From: CAVQGZ01 sp964356295
Lineage (GTDB): Bacteria; Actinomycetota; Actinomycetes; Jiangellales; Jiangellaceae
NCBI GenBank assembly: GCA_964356295.1
Contig: CAYHHE010000047.1
Span: 1 to 22,075, forward strand
Direction: 5' to 3'
DNA length: 22,075 nt
The notes beneath the pieces were generated by a model, which was given only the letters and a program-made list of their open reading frames with translations, searched no databases and was not told where the DNA came from. The translations under genes and the position numbers were made by a program. Below are positions 1 to 7,355 of the stretch, one piece after another. Positions within the stretch are counted from its first letter, which is position 1. Every line of letters starts with the position of its first letter.

Positions 1-125
1 CACGACCACCACCACGCAGGCGCTCTGATCAAGGGTCAACCACCACCAGGGCGCTCTGATCAAGGGTCAACCACCACCAGGGCGCTCTGATCAAGGGTCA
101 ACCACCACCAGGGCGCTTTGATCAT
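1..125. repeat. 31-bp direct tandem repeat, about 3.4 copies
   Basis: Three identical copies begin at 20, 51 and 82, and a partial fourth at 113 carries one T-for-C change before breaking off near 125. The unit begins GCGCTCTGATCAAGG and ends in a CCACCACCAGG tail. Bases 1-19 resemble that tail, so the array may continue left of the window. The period is not a multiple of three, so it is not a coding repeat. There are no spacers, so it is not CRISPR. Each unit holds the palindrome TGATCA and, on the minus strand, a TTGACC hexamer. Function is unknown; minisatellite or protein-binding array are both possible. Confidence 0.95.
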
Positions 126-182
126 GGTCGGGACGGGGCGAGCACCGGTGGCCAGCCGCAGGTGGACGCCCGCAGGGCTACG

Positions 183-202
183 GATGCGCGCTCTCGCGCA
201 TC
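183..202. terminator. perfect 8-bp GC-rich hairpin
   Basis: GATGCGCG, a CTCT loop and CGCGCATC form a perfect stem-loop in the gene-free stretch before the PadR gene. It could end a transcript entering from the left. No T-run follows, which is common for actinobacterial terminators but leaves the role open. The rest of 126-296 shows no convincing gene. Confidence 0.4.
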
Positions 203-296
203 TGGCCGCGGGGTCCACCACGTCGGCCCCGCCGCAGGAACAACCTTGGGGTCCGTCCGTCGGCGCTGACCCGTGATGCTCGGTGACGAGCGAGGG

Positions 297-331
297 TTGA
301 TCCTATAGTCCGCGAGCGGTATATTCCAATA
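297..331 (+). promoter_or_regulatory. promoter of the PadR gene, leaderless arrangement
   Basis: TTGATC (297-302), a 17-bp spacer and TATATT (320-325) make a near-consensus sigma-70 promoter. The expected start point, about seven bases past the -10, falls on or next to the GTG start codon at 332, so the message is probably leaderless. No Shine-Dalgarno sequence precedes the GTG. I see no clear PadR operator palindrome. Confidence 0.7.
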
Positions 332-898
332 GTGGAGTACAGCGTCGGCAACGCAGACCTTGTCCTGCTTCTGCTCCTGGCCGAGGAGCCGGGGTTGAAC
401 GGATACGCGATCCGCGCGCGGGTCGCCGAGCGGGGGTACCAGGCCTGGGCGGGGGTGGCCTCGTCCTCGATCTACACCGGCCTTCGCCGCATCGAGCAGC
501 ACGGTCTCGCCGTCGGGGCCCCCGACCTCGACAAACGGGACCGAGGCCCCCGCGGGCGGGTGTATCGGCTCACCGCGGCAGGGTCAGTGGCCTTGACACG
601 AGCCGTCTGCGATGGCCTGTCGTCCACCCGGGAGCACGACCCTCGGTTCAACCTGGCACTGTCCGGTCTCGACGTCCTCAGCCGGGACGATGCGGCCACG
701 TGCCTGGCTTCCCGCAGCAGATTCTTGGCCACCGAGGCACAGCGCCTCTCCCAGCGGGCCCAGCACCAGCTCGCCGAGTCCTCGCCTGTCGGTGCTCGCC
801 TGCTGTTCGACCGCATCATCCACGCCATCGAGGCCGAGCGCGCGTGGACCGACTCTGCGCGAGCTGCACTCGCGCCGTCCGGAGGAGGACTGGCATGA
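332..898 (+). CDS. PadR family transcriptional regulator
   Basis: This 188-residue protein is a cytoplasmic DNA-binding repressor-type regulator. Residues about 8-85 form the PadR winged helix-turn-helix: a hydrophobic first helix with the NGYAIRARV segment, then the SSSIYTGLRRIEQHGL recognition region, then a basic wing with RGRVYRLT. Residues about 95-180 are helical and resemble the PadR C-terminal dimerisation region. The GTG start is chosen because the family pattern begins there and a strong promoter sits directly upstream. The stop overlaps the next start as ATGA, so the two genes are an operon, and autoregulation of both is the usual PadR arrangement (inference). The ligand is unknown. 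Confidence 0.88.
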   Translation: MEYSVGNADLVLLLLLAEEPGLNGYAIRARVAERGYQAWAGVASSSIYTGLRRIEQHGLAVGAPDLDKRDRGPRGRVYRLTAAGSVALTRAVCDGLSSTREHDPRFNLALSGLDVLSRDDAATCLASRSRFLATEAQRLSQRAQHQLAESSPVGARLLFDRIIHAIEAERAWTDSARAALAPSGGGLA

Positions 899-1887
899 CC
901 GTCATCGAGCCGTTCGAGCCGTTCGTGGGCCTGCACTGCGAGACCACCGCCACCACCAACCTGCTGCGCCACGCCGGCCTGCCGGTGTCTGAACCGATGG
1001 TGTTCGGGCTTGGCGAAGGCCTGAGCTTCGCCGTCCTGGTCTTCAAGAACGCCCCTGCACCATTCATCGCCGGACGCAGCAGACCCGAGCAGGTCACCCG
1101 CACTCTGGCCGAAACCCTCGGCATCGAGTTGGACGTCCGGCAGACCCGGTCGCCCGCGCGGGCCTGGCGCAACATCGCCGACGCCGTGGACGCCGGCCGC
1201 CCCGTGGCGGCCAAGCTCGACGCCCACTTCCTCGACTACTACTCCGGCGATCACTTCGCCGGCCACTACCTGGCCGTGTACGGCTACGACGACGACTGCG
1301 TGTGGGTGGTCGACAGCATGGCCGGCGTGCAACGCGTCCACCGCGACTCCTTCGAGAAGGCGCGGCTATGGCGCGGGCCGATGGCCTCGAACGCCCTCAC
1401 CTGGACAGTCACCGCGGTGTCCGCCGTGGACTGGCCCACCGCCGTCCGCGCCGCCATTGCCGGGAACAGCGCCACCTACCTCAACCCACCGATCCGCAGC
1501 TTCGGCGCCCGTGGCATCCGCAAGGCCGCCGAGCTCGCCCCCCGCTGGGTCGACACCATCCCCGAGCCGTCGACCCAGCTGCCACTGATGGCGCACCTGA
1601 TGGAGCATGGAGGAACCGGCGGCGGGCTGTTCCGAGCCATCTACCGCGACTTCCTCCTCGAGGTGGCCGAGCGTCTTGGCAGCCTCGAGCTGAAGCGGTG
1701 CGCAGCACTGTTCGACCAAGCAGCGGACTTGTGGACCCAGGTGGCGGCCGCTCTCGACCGGGCCGGCCACCAAGGGACACCCTCACTGCAGCACGCCGCC
1801 GACCTCATGTCCCGCGTAGCCGATGTCGAGGAGTCAGCCTTCACCCGCCTGGCCGACTGGGCGGGCCCCCCATCGGCGCGATCTTGA
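895..1887 (+). CDS. BtrH N-terminal domain / DUF4872-like protein
   Basis: This 330-residue protein has a papain-like layout. Cys15 lies in GLHCETTAT, His124 in GHYLAVYGYDD and Asp140 in WVVDS, which matches the Cys-His-Asp order of the BtrH N-terminal domain. The C-terminal half resembles the helical DUF4872-type partner. In butirosin synthesis BtrH moves an acyl group from a carrier protein onto the aminoglycoside. Whether this protein is an acyltransferase or a peptidase cannot be told from sequence. There is no signal peptide. It is translationally coupled to the PadR gene (ATGA overlap). No carrier-protein or antibiotic genes are in view, so a stand-alone role is likely. The family call is fairly firm, the substrate unknown. 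Confidence 0.75.
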   Translation: MTVIEPFEPFVGLHCETTATTNLLRHAGLPVSEPMVFGLGEGLSFAVLVFKNAPAPFIAGRSRPEQVTRTLAETLGIELDVRQTRSPARAWRNIADAVDAGRPVAAKLDAHFLDYYSGDHFAGHYLAVYGYDDDCVWVVDSMAGVQRVHRDSFEKARLWRGPMASNALTWTVTAVSAVDWPTAVRAAIAGNSATYLNPPIRSFGARGIRKAAELAPRWVDTIPEPSTQLPLMAHLMEHGGTGGGLFRAIYRDFLLEVAERLGSLELKRCAALFDQAADLWTQVAAALDRAGHQGTPSLQHAADLMSRVADVEESAFTRLADWAGPPSARS

Positions 1888-1937
1888 CGAAAAGGTCGTA
1901 TGGAGGGCCCCAGGTCGACTCTTTCGTCAAGATCGCG
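1877..1937. terminator. 61-nt near-palindrome, likely bidirectional terminator
   Basis: Arms 1877-1898 and 1916-1937 pair over 22 positions: 16 perfect base pairs, one mismatch, one G-T pair, then four more pairs. The 17-nt loop contains GGGCCCC. The left arm covers the last codons and stop of the BtrH-like gene. The right arm lies just past the stop of the convergent TetR gene. A bidirectional terminator fits best; a small inverted-repeat mobile element is an alternative. Confidence 0.8.
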
Positions 1938-1951
1938 TGATGGGCGGCGGC

Positions 1952-2596
1952 TCAGGCTGGCGTGTGGAGGCCTTCGAGGATCAGGTCCAGCACGAACTCG
2001 AAGTCCGACTCGTCGCGAGCGTCGGTCTCGACGTGCCAGCGGACGTGATCGGCGAGGTGGGGATAGTCCTCGACGATGGTCGAAACGAACTCAGTGCCGG
2101 CGCTCTGGAGGTCCTCGGGCATCTGCAGCGTGTTCGCCTGCAGCGTGTAGCCGACGATGTGGTTGGTCAAGGCGTGGAAGCCGTGATCGGCCATAGCCTC
2201 GCCGAGGCCGGCCGAGGCGAGGACACCGAGCGTGGCGTCCATCAGGCGCAGTCGGTTGGGGCCGGGCATCCGGTTGCCCCAATACGATCCTGCCCAGCGA
2301 TGGCGCGTGAGCGTCTGGTGGGCCGAGATGGCTGACTGGCGCAGCGCGTGCTTCCATCCGCCCGCGGCCTCGACGTCGGGGAGGGCGATCTCACCAGCCA
2401 CCTGGTCGACCATCGCATCGAGCAGGTCGTCCTTGTTGGCCACGTGGTTGTACAAAGACATCACCTCGAAGCCGACTTCCTTCGCCAGTCGCCGCATGGA
2501 CAGCTCGGGTAAGCCGTGCTGGTCGGCGTAGGTGGTCGCGGCAGTGACGATGCGCTCGCGCGTGAGCGGCGCACGGGGCGCAGCTGCACTCGGCAT
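1952..2596 (-). CDS. TetR family transcriptional regulator
   Basis: This 214-residue regulator has an N-terminal TetR helix-turn-helix. Residues about 12-60 include LTRERIV, LSMRRLAKEVG and the recognition segment VMSLYNHVANKDDLL. The rest fits a TetR C-terminal ligand-binding domain of the TetR_C_1 type. The ATG at 2596 is chosen because upstream in-frame sequence (to 2779) shows no family pattern and would overlap the divergent gene. The minus-strand -10-like TACGAT (2603-2608) would place the transcript start at or next to the ATG, so it may be leaderless. It is divergent from the hemerythrin-like gene, its most likely target besides itself. The inducer is unknown. Confidence 0.87.
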   Translation of the reverse strand: MPSAAAPRAPLTRERIVTAATTYADQHGLPELSMRRLAKEVGFEVMSLYNHVANKDDLLDAMVDQVAGEIALPDVEAAGGWKHALRQSAISAHQTLTRHRWAGSYWGNRMPGPNRLRLMDATLGVLASAGLGEAMADHGFHALTNHIVGYTLQANTLQMPEDLQSAGTEFVSTIVEDYPHLADHVRWHVETDARDESDFEFVLDLILEGLHTPA

Positions 2597-2597
2597 G

Positions 2598-2610
2598 CGT
2601 ACATCGTACG
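2598..2610. promoter_or_regulatory. candidate TetR operator palindrome
   Basis: CGTAC-ATC-GTACG is a 13-bp inverted repeat two bases upstream of the TetR start codon. It overlaps a TACGAT -10-like element on the minus strand. Its position between the regulator and the divergent gene suits autoregulation. It is short, so chance is possible. Confidence 0.4.
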
Positions 2611-2689
2611 TGACAGCCGTGGTCGTCTCGGCCCTGACCGCGGTCACGCGAACCTCGTCGAAGAGTCTCAGGCCTGGCAGACTCCCCGC

Positions 2690-2745
2690 ATGACACACGA
2701 GCGGCCTGAGCGTCCTGGCGTCCGCGAGATGGTGGTGGTTCATGC
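2690..2745 (+). pseudogene. out-of-frame N-terminal segment of the hemerythrin-like gene
   Basis: From ATG 2690 the frame reads MTHERPERPGVREMVVVH and then runs out of frame to a stop at 2764. This looks like the start of actinobacterial hemerythrin-like proteins, and the rest lies in another frame from 2746. Adding one base between the CAT at 2741-2743 and the ATG at 2746 joins the two into a 224-residue protein. The final His here would be the first iron ligand of the four-helix bundle. Confidence 0.6.
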
Positions 2746-3363
2746 ATGTTCCGGCACTCGCTGAGCCGGCTTCCGTCACTGGTGCGCGGTGTGCCCGATG
2801 GCAACCAGGACAAGGCTGGCGTGGTGGTCGATCACATCGACCTCGGGGTCTCCGCCCTGCACCATCACCACACGGCCGAGGATCGATTGCTGTGGCCGGT
2901 CCTCATGGACCGAGCCGCTCCCGACCGTGACGTGGTGGAGCGCATGGAGGCCCAGCACATCGGCTTGGCCGGTCTGCTCGAGCGCGTCCAGGTGGAGGCA
3001 GCACAGTTCCGTTACACCGGCGCCGACGCCGACGGCGAGCGCCTGGCCAGCACCCTCGAGAAGCTGTCGGCCACCTTGGAGGAGCACCTGTCCGACGAGG
3101 AGGCGCACATCCTGCCGCTGGTCGAGCAGCACATGTCAGTCGCGGAATGGGACCATCTCGGCCAGGAGGCGGTGAAGTCGCTCAGCATGGACCAGCGCGT
3201 TGTCATGATGGGGATGCTCAAGGAAGCGACCCCGCCCGAGGACGCAGACCTGCTGCTGCACCACGCACCGATCCTCGTGACCAAGGTCGGCTGGCCGCTG
3301 GTCATGCGGCGCCAGTACGAGCACTACATGCGTCGTCTCGAGGAAGCCTCGTCCGTAGCCTGA
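2746..3363 (+). CDS. hemerythrin-like cation-binding domain protein, N-terminus lost by frameshift
   Basis: The intact frame gives 205 residues. Hemerythrin-like proteins bind a di-iron centre in a four-helix bundle and sense or store oxygen, nitric oxide or iron. Visible ligand motifs are HHHHTAED (39-46), QHIGL (about 70-74) and EEHLSDEEAHILPL (about 112-125). The natural start is probably at 2690 in a different frame, one base short, so the first helix and its His ligand are missing as sequenced. The ATG at 2746 has no good Shine-Dalgarno. The gene is divergent from a TetR gene. Either an assembly error or a recent inactivating deletion explains the break. Confidence 0.8.
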   Translation: MFRHSLSRLPSLVRGVPDGNQDKAGVVVDHIDLGVSALHHHHTAEDRLLWPVLMDRAAPDRDVVERMEAQHIGLAGLLERVQVEAAQFRYTGADADGERLASTLEKLSATLEEHLSDEEAHILPLVEQHMSVAEWDHLGQEAVKSLSMDQRVVMMGMLKEATPPEDADLLLHHAPILVTKVGWPLVMRRQYEHYMRRLEEASSVA

Positions 3364-3398
3364 GGCAGAGGGCCCACTGCGGCGGAGAGACGGCCTCA
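3361..3398. terminator. inverted repeat spanning two convergent stop codons
   Basis: TGAGGC (3361-3366) and GCCTCA (3393-3398) pair across a 26-nt gap. The two arms contain the stop codons of the hemerythrin-like gene (plus) and the DUF6855 gene (minus). It is a plausible but weak shared terminator. Confidence 0.35.
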
Positions 3399-3809
3399 AC
3401 CTTCCGGCAGTGCGCGAGCGCGGTTGTTGCGCGGGTTGTGCTCCAGCTCGATCAGTCCGAGCTCCTCCAGGAGTGGAGGAAGGTACATGCCGAAGCGTCC
3501 ACGGTAGCCGTTGCGCAGGCCATACCAGCCAACGACGGGGTTATCCGGTGATCGTCCCCATGCCTCGATGGATCCATCTGGGGCAGGCTTCTTCTCATCA
3601 GCCGCGCCGAGCGGCACCCAGTCCCCTCGCTGGACGAGCATGGCGTGCAGGTCGTCGATCGCGCGCAGGTGGTACCTCAGCGTGGTGGAGCCCACCTGGC
3701 AGACCAGGCATGGGGGGTCGGCATCTGGGTCACGGTACATCGTGTACTGCGACGTGCCGGGGGCCGTGGTCAGCACCCACGGGTCGTCGCGGGTTCCGCT
3801 GCCGCTCAT
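3396..3809 (-). CDS. DUF6855-like hypothetical protein
   Basis: This 137-residue soluble protein has no known function. It matches a conserved actinobacterial family by recall: MSGSGTRDDPWVLTTAPGTS at the start, then VCQVGSTTLRY, GDWVPLGAADEKKPAPDGS, and EAWGRSPDNPVVGWYGLRNG followed by RGRFGMYLPPLLEELGL. The length is typical. A GGAGG Shine-Dalgarno (minus strand, 3815-3819) lies five bases before the ATG, which fixes the start. There is no signal peptide or membrane segment. It is monocistronic here, and only a gene scrap lies between it and abgT. The family name is moderately certain and no role is proposed. Confidence 0.8.
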   Translation of the reverse strand: MSGSGTRDDPWVLTTAPGTSQYTMYRDPDADPPCLVCQVGSTTLRYHLRAIDDLHAMLVQRGDWVPLGAADEKKPAPDGSIEAWGRSPDNPVVGWYGLRNGYRGRFGMYLPPLLEELGLIELEHNPRNNRARALPEG

Positions 3810-3902
3810 CGACGCCTCCGGTGTCCAGTCAGACCTTCGAAGTCTATGGGTCGAGGGTAGACGGGGGCGAGCGGTGTGCCACCACGCAGCGGCCAGCCCC
3901 AG

Positions 3903-3992
3903 GGCGACCGAGCCAATCCGGTCCAGCTTGATCAGTGACGCGTTCGCGATCCCGTCCTCGATCGCCTTGGTGACGATCGCTGGGTTGGTGCA
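3903..3992 (-). pseudogene. enolase-like fragment, about 30 codons
   Basis: The minus strand from 3992 reads CTNPAIVTKAIEDGIANASL followed by IKLDRIGSVA. This matches the enolase segment around its active-site lysine (pattern TN..I..GI..GIAN..LIK.NQIG in E. coli-type enolases). The match starts and stops abruptly and no other enolase sequence is nearby. It is best read as a relic between the DUF6855 gene and abgT, not an expressed gene. Confidence 0.55.
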
Positions 3993-4007
3993 GAGTCCCG
4001 GGGGCCC

Positions 4008-5663
4008 TCACAGTCCCCAGGGGATGCCGAGCAGGTACCAGGCCAGGAAGAACACGGTCCATCCGACGACGAGGACGAGGAAGAAGGGCAGCATGAGGGC
4101 GATCACGGTGCCGATGCCGGAGCGGCGGTCGTAGCGGGCGGCGAACACCACGATGAGGGGGAAGTAGGCCATGATCGGGGTGACGATGTTGACCGGGGAG
4201 TCCCCGACCCGGTAGGCGGCGAGCACCGCCTCCGGCTCCACCCCAAGCCGCACGAACAGTGGGATGAAGATCGGGGCGAGCAGTGCCCACTTCGCGATCG
4301 CCTGGGGGATGAGGATGCCCACGACGAGGGTGATGAGGATCGCGATGAGCAGCAGCCAGCCGGTGCCGAGGTTCACCCGCTCGATGAGGTCGCCGAGCTT
4401 GACCGCGGCGACCTGCGGCATGTTGGAGTAGTTGAAGTAGGCGATGAACTGTGCGATCAGCAGGAACAGCAGCAGCAGCCCGGCCATGCCCGCCCAGGAC
4501 TTGGTGATCGCGTCGATGACCGAACCCTTGGCTGTCAGCGTGCCGGCGCCGCGGCCGTAGCCGATGCCGGCGGCGAAGAACAGGATGGTGATGATGACGA
4601 TGAGGCTGTCCATGAACGGTGAGGTGCCGATGATGCTGCCGGTGTCGGGGTCACGCAGGGGCGCCCCCGGTGGTGCGGTGAGCAGGGTGATGACGGCGAT
4701 CGCGGCGAGGGTGTACCAGCCGGACAGGCGCAGGCCGCGCCGCTCGGCGTCCTCGTCGACGTCTGGCCCCTCGTCGGCGGCCTGGATCTGGGGGCTGCCG
4801 GGTTCGGGGGCCACGGCCGGGTCGTAGCCGCCGAGGCGGCGCTCCACGACCCGCACCGAGGTGACGCCGAGAAGCACCGTGAGCACGATCGTCGAGCCGA
4901 TGCCGAACCACAGGTTGGCGGTGAGGTCGATGGTGAGGGTGGGGTCGACCAGCCCGATGGACTCATTCGTGATCTCGGTGAGCACCGCGTCGGTGGGCGT
5001 GATCAGCAGGTTGACCCCGAAGCCGCCGGCGACCCCGGCGAAGGCGGCGGCCATCCCGGCGAGAGGGTGACGTCCGACGCTGAGGAAGGCGGCCGCGCCG
5101 AGCGGGATGAGCACGAGGTAGCCGGCGTCGGAGGCGATCGAGGAGAGGATGCCGAGGAAGACGATGATGTAGGTCAGCGCCGCGGCGGAGGAGACCGCGA
5201 CGAGCTTGCGGATGAGGGCGGCGATGAGCCCGGAACGTTCGGCCACCCCGACGCCGATCATGACGATGAGGATGATCCCCATCGCGGTGAAGCCCATGAA
5301 GTTGCTCACGAACGAGGTGAACAGGTAGCGCACGCCGTCGGGGCTCAGCAGTCCTTCGATCTCGACGGTGCGCTGGACGACCTCGTAGTCCTCGGCGTCA
5401 GGCGCCTCCGGTGGCAGCACCTGGGTGGGCAGCGTGGAGCCGCCGACGTAGCCGACTTCTGTGCTCTGCGGGGGTGGCTCGACCACCTCGTAGGTGGCGC
5501 TCACCCCTGCCCAGGCCAGCAGCTGCGACAGGACGATGACCCCGATGCACAGCGCCAGGAACATGATCGCCGGGTGGGGAACCTTGTTGCCGACCCGCTC
5601 GATCACGTCGAGGATGCGCGCGATCCCCCCTTGAGGTCGCGCGACCGCAGCGTCGGTGCTCAC
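4008..5663 (-). CDS. abgT: AbgT family transporter
   Basis: This 551-residue inner-membrane protein has about a dozen hydrophobic segments and AbgT hallmarks: IERVGNKVPHPAIMFLALC near the start, SNFMGFTAMGIILIVMIGVG, ASDAGYLVLIPLGAAAFLSV, and close to the C-terminus YRVGDSPVNIVTPIMAYFPL. AbgT proteins import p-aminobenzoyl-glutamate, and some homologues (MtrF, YdaH) export sulfonamides. A loop at about residues 275-310 is acidic and likely cytoplasmic. The GTG start overlaps the stop of the upstream M20 peptidase gene (GTGA), so translation is coupled. With a peptidase partner, uptake followed by hydrolysis of an aminoacyl substrate is the simplest reading; the substrate is inferred. Confidence 0.9.
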   Translation of the reverse strand: MSTDAAVARPQGGIARILDVIERVGNKVPHPAIMFLALCIGVIVLSQLLAWAGVSATYEVVEPPPQSTEVGYVGGSTLPTQVLPPEAPDAEDYEVVQRTVEIEGLLSPDGVRYLFTSFVSNFMGFTAMGIILIVMIGVGVAERSGLIAALIRKLVAVSSAAALTYIIVFLGILSSIASDAGYLVLIPLGAAAFLSVGRHPLAGMAAAFAGVAGGFGVNLLITPTDAVLTEITNESIGLVDPTLTIDLTANLWFGIGSTIVLTVLLGVTSVRVVERRLGGYDPAVAPEPGSPQIQAADEGPDVDEDAERRGLRLSGWYTLAAIAVITLLTAPPGAPLRDPDTGSIIGTSPFMDSLIVIITILFFAAGIGYGRGAGTLTAKGSVIDAITKSWAGMAGLLLLFLLIAQFIAYFNYSNMPQVAAVKLGDLIERVNLGTGWLLLIAILITLVVGILIPQAIAKWALLAPIFIPLFVRLGVEPEAVLAAYRVGDSPVNIVTPIMAYFPLIVVFAARYDRRSGIGTVIALMLPFFLVLVVGWTVFFLAWYLLGIPWGL

Positions 5664-7036
5664 GGACGTGCCAGCGTGGCGAGCCGGCCCAGCAGGTCAG
5701 CCTCGGCCAGGGTGGCCTTCTCGAACTCCTCCAGCAGCACACGCTCGTTCGGGCCGTGGATGTTGGCGTACCCGTCGGCGGTGCCGACGAGCAGGATGTC
5801 CGCGTCCGGGGCGGCCGCGGCCAGCGCGGAGACCAGCGGGATCGACCCGCCCGCACCGGCCAGGACGGTCGGGGCGCCCCACGCCGCCGACCACGCCGCC
5901 CGGGCCTCGGTGTAGGCCGGGCTCTCGGTGTGGGCCGCGAACCCCCGTCCGGTCTCCAGCCCCCTCGCGTCCAGGGCGATCCCGAAAGGCATCGCCTGCT
6001 GCAGGTGCGCCACCACCGCGGCCTGAGCCTCGAGCGGGTCCTGCTCCGGGTGCACCCGGATGTTGAGCTTGGCCCGCGCGTACGGGGACACCGCGTTGAG
6101 TGCCTGGTCGACACTCGCGACGTCCACGCCGATCACCGTGATCGCCGGGCCGGACCACACCCGCGACCCCAACGTGCCGGTGCCGAGCAGCGGCATCCCG
6201 TCGGCCACCTCGGCCAGCCGGCGGAACTCGGCCTCGTCCGGTCCCCCGCCGGTCCACTCCTCCCGGCGCAGCCCGGCCACCGCCACGTCCCCGGCCTCGT
6301 CGTGCAACGACGCCAGCCCCCGCATCAGCGCCAGCAGCGCATCGGGCGCCGCCCCGGCGTACTGCCCGCTGTGCTTGGCCGAAGCCAGGGTGCGCACCTC
6401 CACGGTGACGTTCGCCATGCCCCGCAGCCCGACCGTCAGGGTCGGGATACCGGGTCGAACGTTGCCCATGTCCCCGATCAGCATCACGTCCGCTGCGAAC
6501 CGCTCCGGCGCCTGCTCCGGGTAGGTGGTGAACGCCCCGCCACCGACCTCCTCCTGACCCTCCACCACCACCTTGATACCGACCGGAGGGCGGCCCTCCC
6601 ACGCCCGCAGCGCCCCGACAAGCGCCAGGATGTTCGACTTCGTGTCCGCGGCGCCGCGCCCGGCGATCGCCCCGTCCCGATCGGTGGGTTCGAACGGCGG
6701 GGACTCCCACAGGCTCTCGTCCCCGGCCGGGACCACGTCGTAGTGGCTGTACAGCAGCACGGTCGGCGCACCCGGCGGCGCCGGGATCTCCCCGTACACG
6801 ACCGGTGCCGTGTCCGGCAGCTCGATCGTCTCCAGCCGCTGCACCCCACTGTCCCGGAACAGCCGGGTCACCAGATCCTGCGCCTCACCAAGAGCGGCGC
6901 GGGTGGGCTCCGGGTAGCCCGGCGCCGACACCGACGGGATCGCCATCAACGCCTTCAGGTCCTCAGTCAGCCCGGGCATCAGATCCCGGACGCGGCTCTC
7001 GAGGGGGTTCGTCGGGGTATCGCTGACCTGGCTCAT
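5660..7036 (-). CDS. M20 family metallopeptidase (dipeptidase type)
   Basis: This 458-residue cytoplasmic zinc peptidase carries the M20 metal site: His98 and Asp100 in YSHYDVVPAG, Asp131 in GRGAADTKSN, Glu162-Glu163 in EGQEEVGGG, and a late His in NIHGPNERV. The dimerisation lid lies between, with AKHSGQYAGAAPDAL. It resembles M20 dipeptidases of the type annotated M20/M25/M40. The start at 7036 is set by AGGAG on the minus strand (7043-7047), six bases before the ATG; the open frame continues upstream to 7378 but loses family resemblance. It is coupled to abgT, so it probably cleaves what AbgT imports. The exact substrate is unknown. Confidence 0.9.
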   Translation of the reverse strand: MSQVSDTPTNPLESRVRDLMPGLTEDLKALMAIPSVSAPGYPEPTRAALGEAQDLVTRLFRDSGVQRLETIELPDTAPVVYGEIPAPPGAPTVLLYSHYDVVPAGDESLWESPPFEPTDRDGAIAGRGAADTKSNILALVGALRAWEGRPPVGIKVVVEGQEEVGGGAFTTYPEQAPERFAADVMLIGDMGNVRPGIPTLTVGLRGMANVTVEVRTLASAKHSGQYAGAAPDALLALMRGLASLHDEAGDVAVAGLRREEWTGGGPDEAEFRRLAEVADGMPLLGTGTLGSRVWSGPAITVIGVDVASVDQALNAVSPYARAKLNIRVHPEQDPLEAQAAVVAHLQQAMPFGIALDARGLETGRGFAAHTESPAYTEARAAWSAAWGAPTVLAGAGGSIPLVSALAAAAPDADILLVGTADGYANIHGPNERVLLEEFEKATLAEADLLGRLATLARP

Positions 7037-7355
7037 GCGCCGCTCCTGTCTCAGGCATGGGTAGGGCGCGGACCGAACCGCGGCCGTGGCCGAATCGTGA
7101 CACAGAACCGGCGGCTCCCACCGCCGCAACGGCGAAGACACTCGTCGATTCGAGTTGTCCTGGCCGGTGACCCAGGCGCGGACGCGCCGCGTCAGGGCCG
7201 GCAGCAGGTAGAGGTAGCCGCGCAGATCCTGGGCCAGCTTCGTCCACATCCAGCCCCGCCACCATCGCACCATGCAGGGCCACAGGAGTTCAGAACGCGG
7301 CAGCGACGTCGGTCTGGGCGGGGTCTCCGCCCCGGTGAAGCTGCGGGCGGGCGGG
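7037..7355. other. intergenic stretch without a confident gene
   Basis: Between the M20 peptidase start and the glutaminase stop I see the peptidase's ribosome-binding site and a terminator-like hairpin. The minus strand also has an in-frame open stretch with a Trp/Leu-rich peptide from ATG 7273 (MVRWWRGWMWTKLAQDLRGY). That peptide could be a small gene remnant but matches nothing I know. Confidence 0.4.
7316..7332 (-). terminator. GC hairpin after the glutaminase gene
   Basis: GGGCGG (7316-7321), a five-base loop and CCGCCC (7327-7332) form a stem-loop about 24 bases past the glutaminase stop on the minus strand. No T-run follows. It is a plausible intrinsic terminator. Confidence 0.5.

Noticed and set aside
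1..125. CRISPR array
   Set aside because: The 31-bp units abut with no spacers between them.
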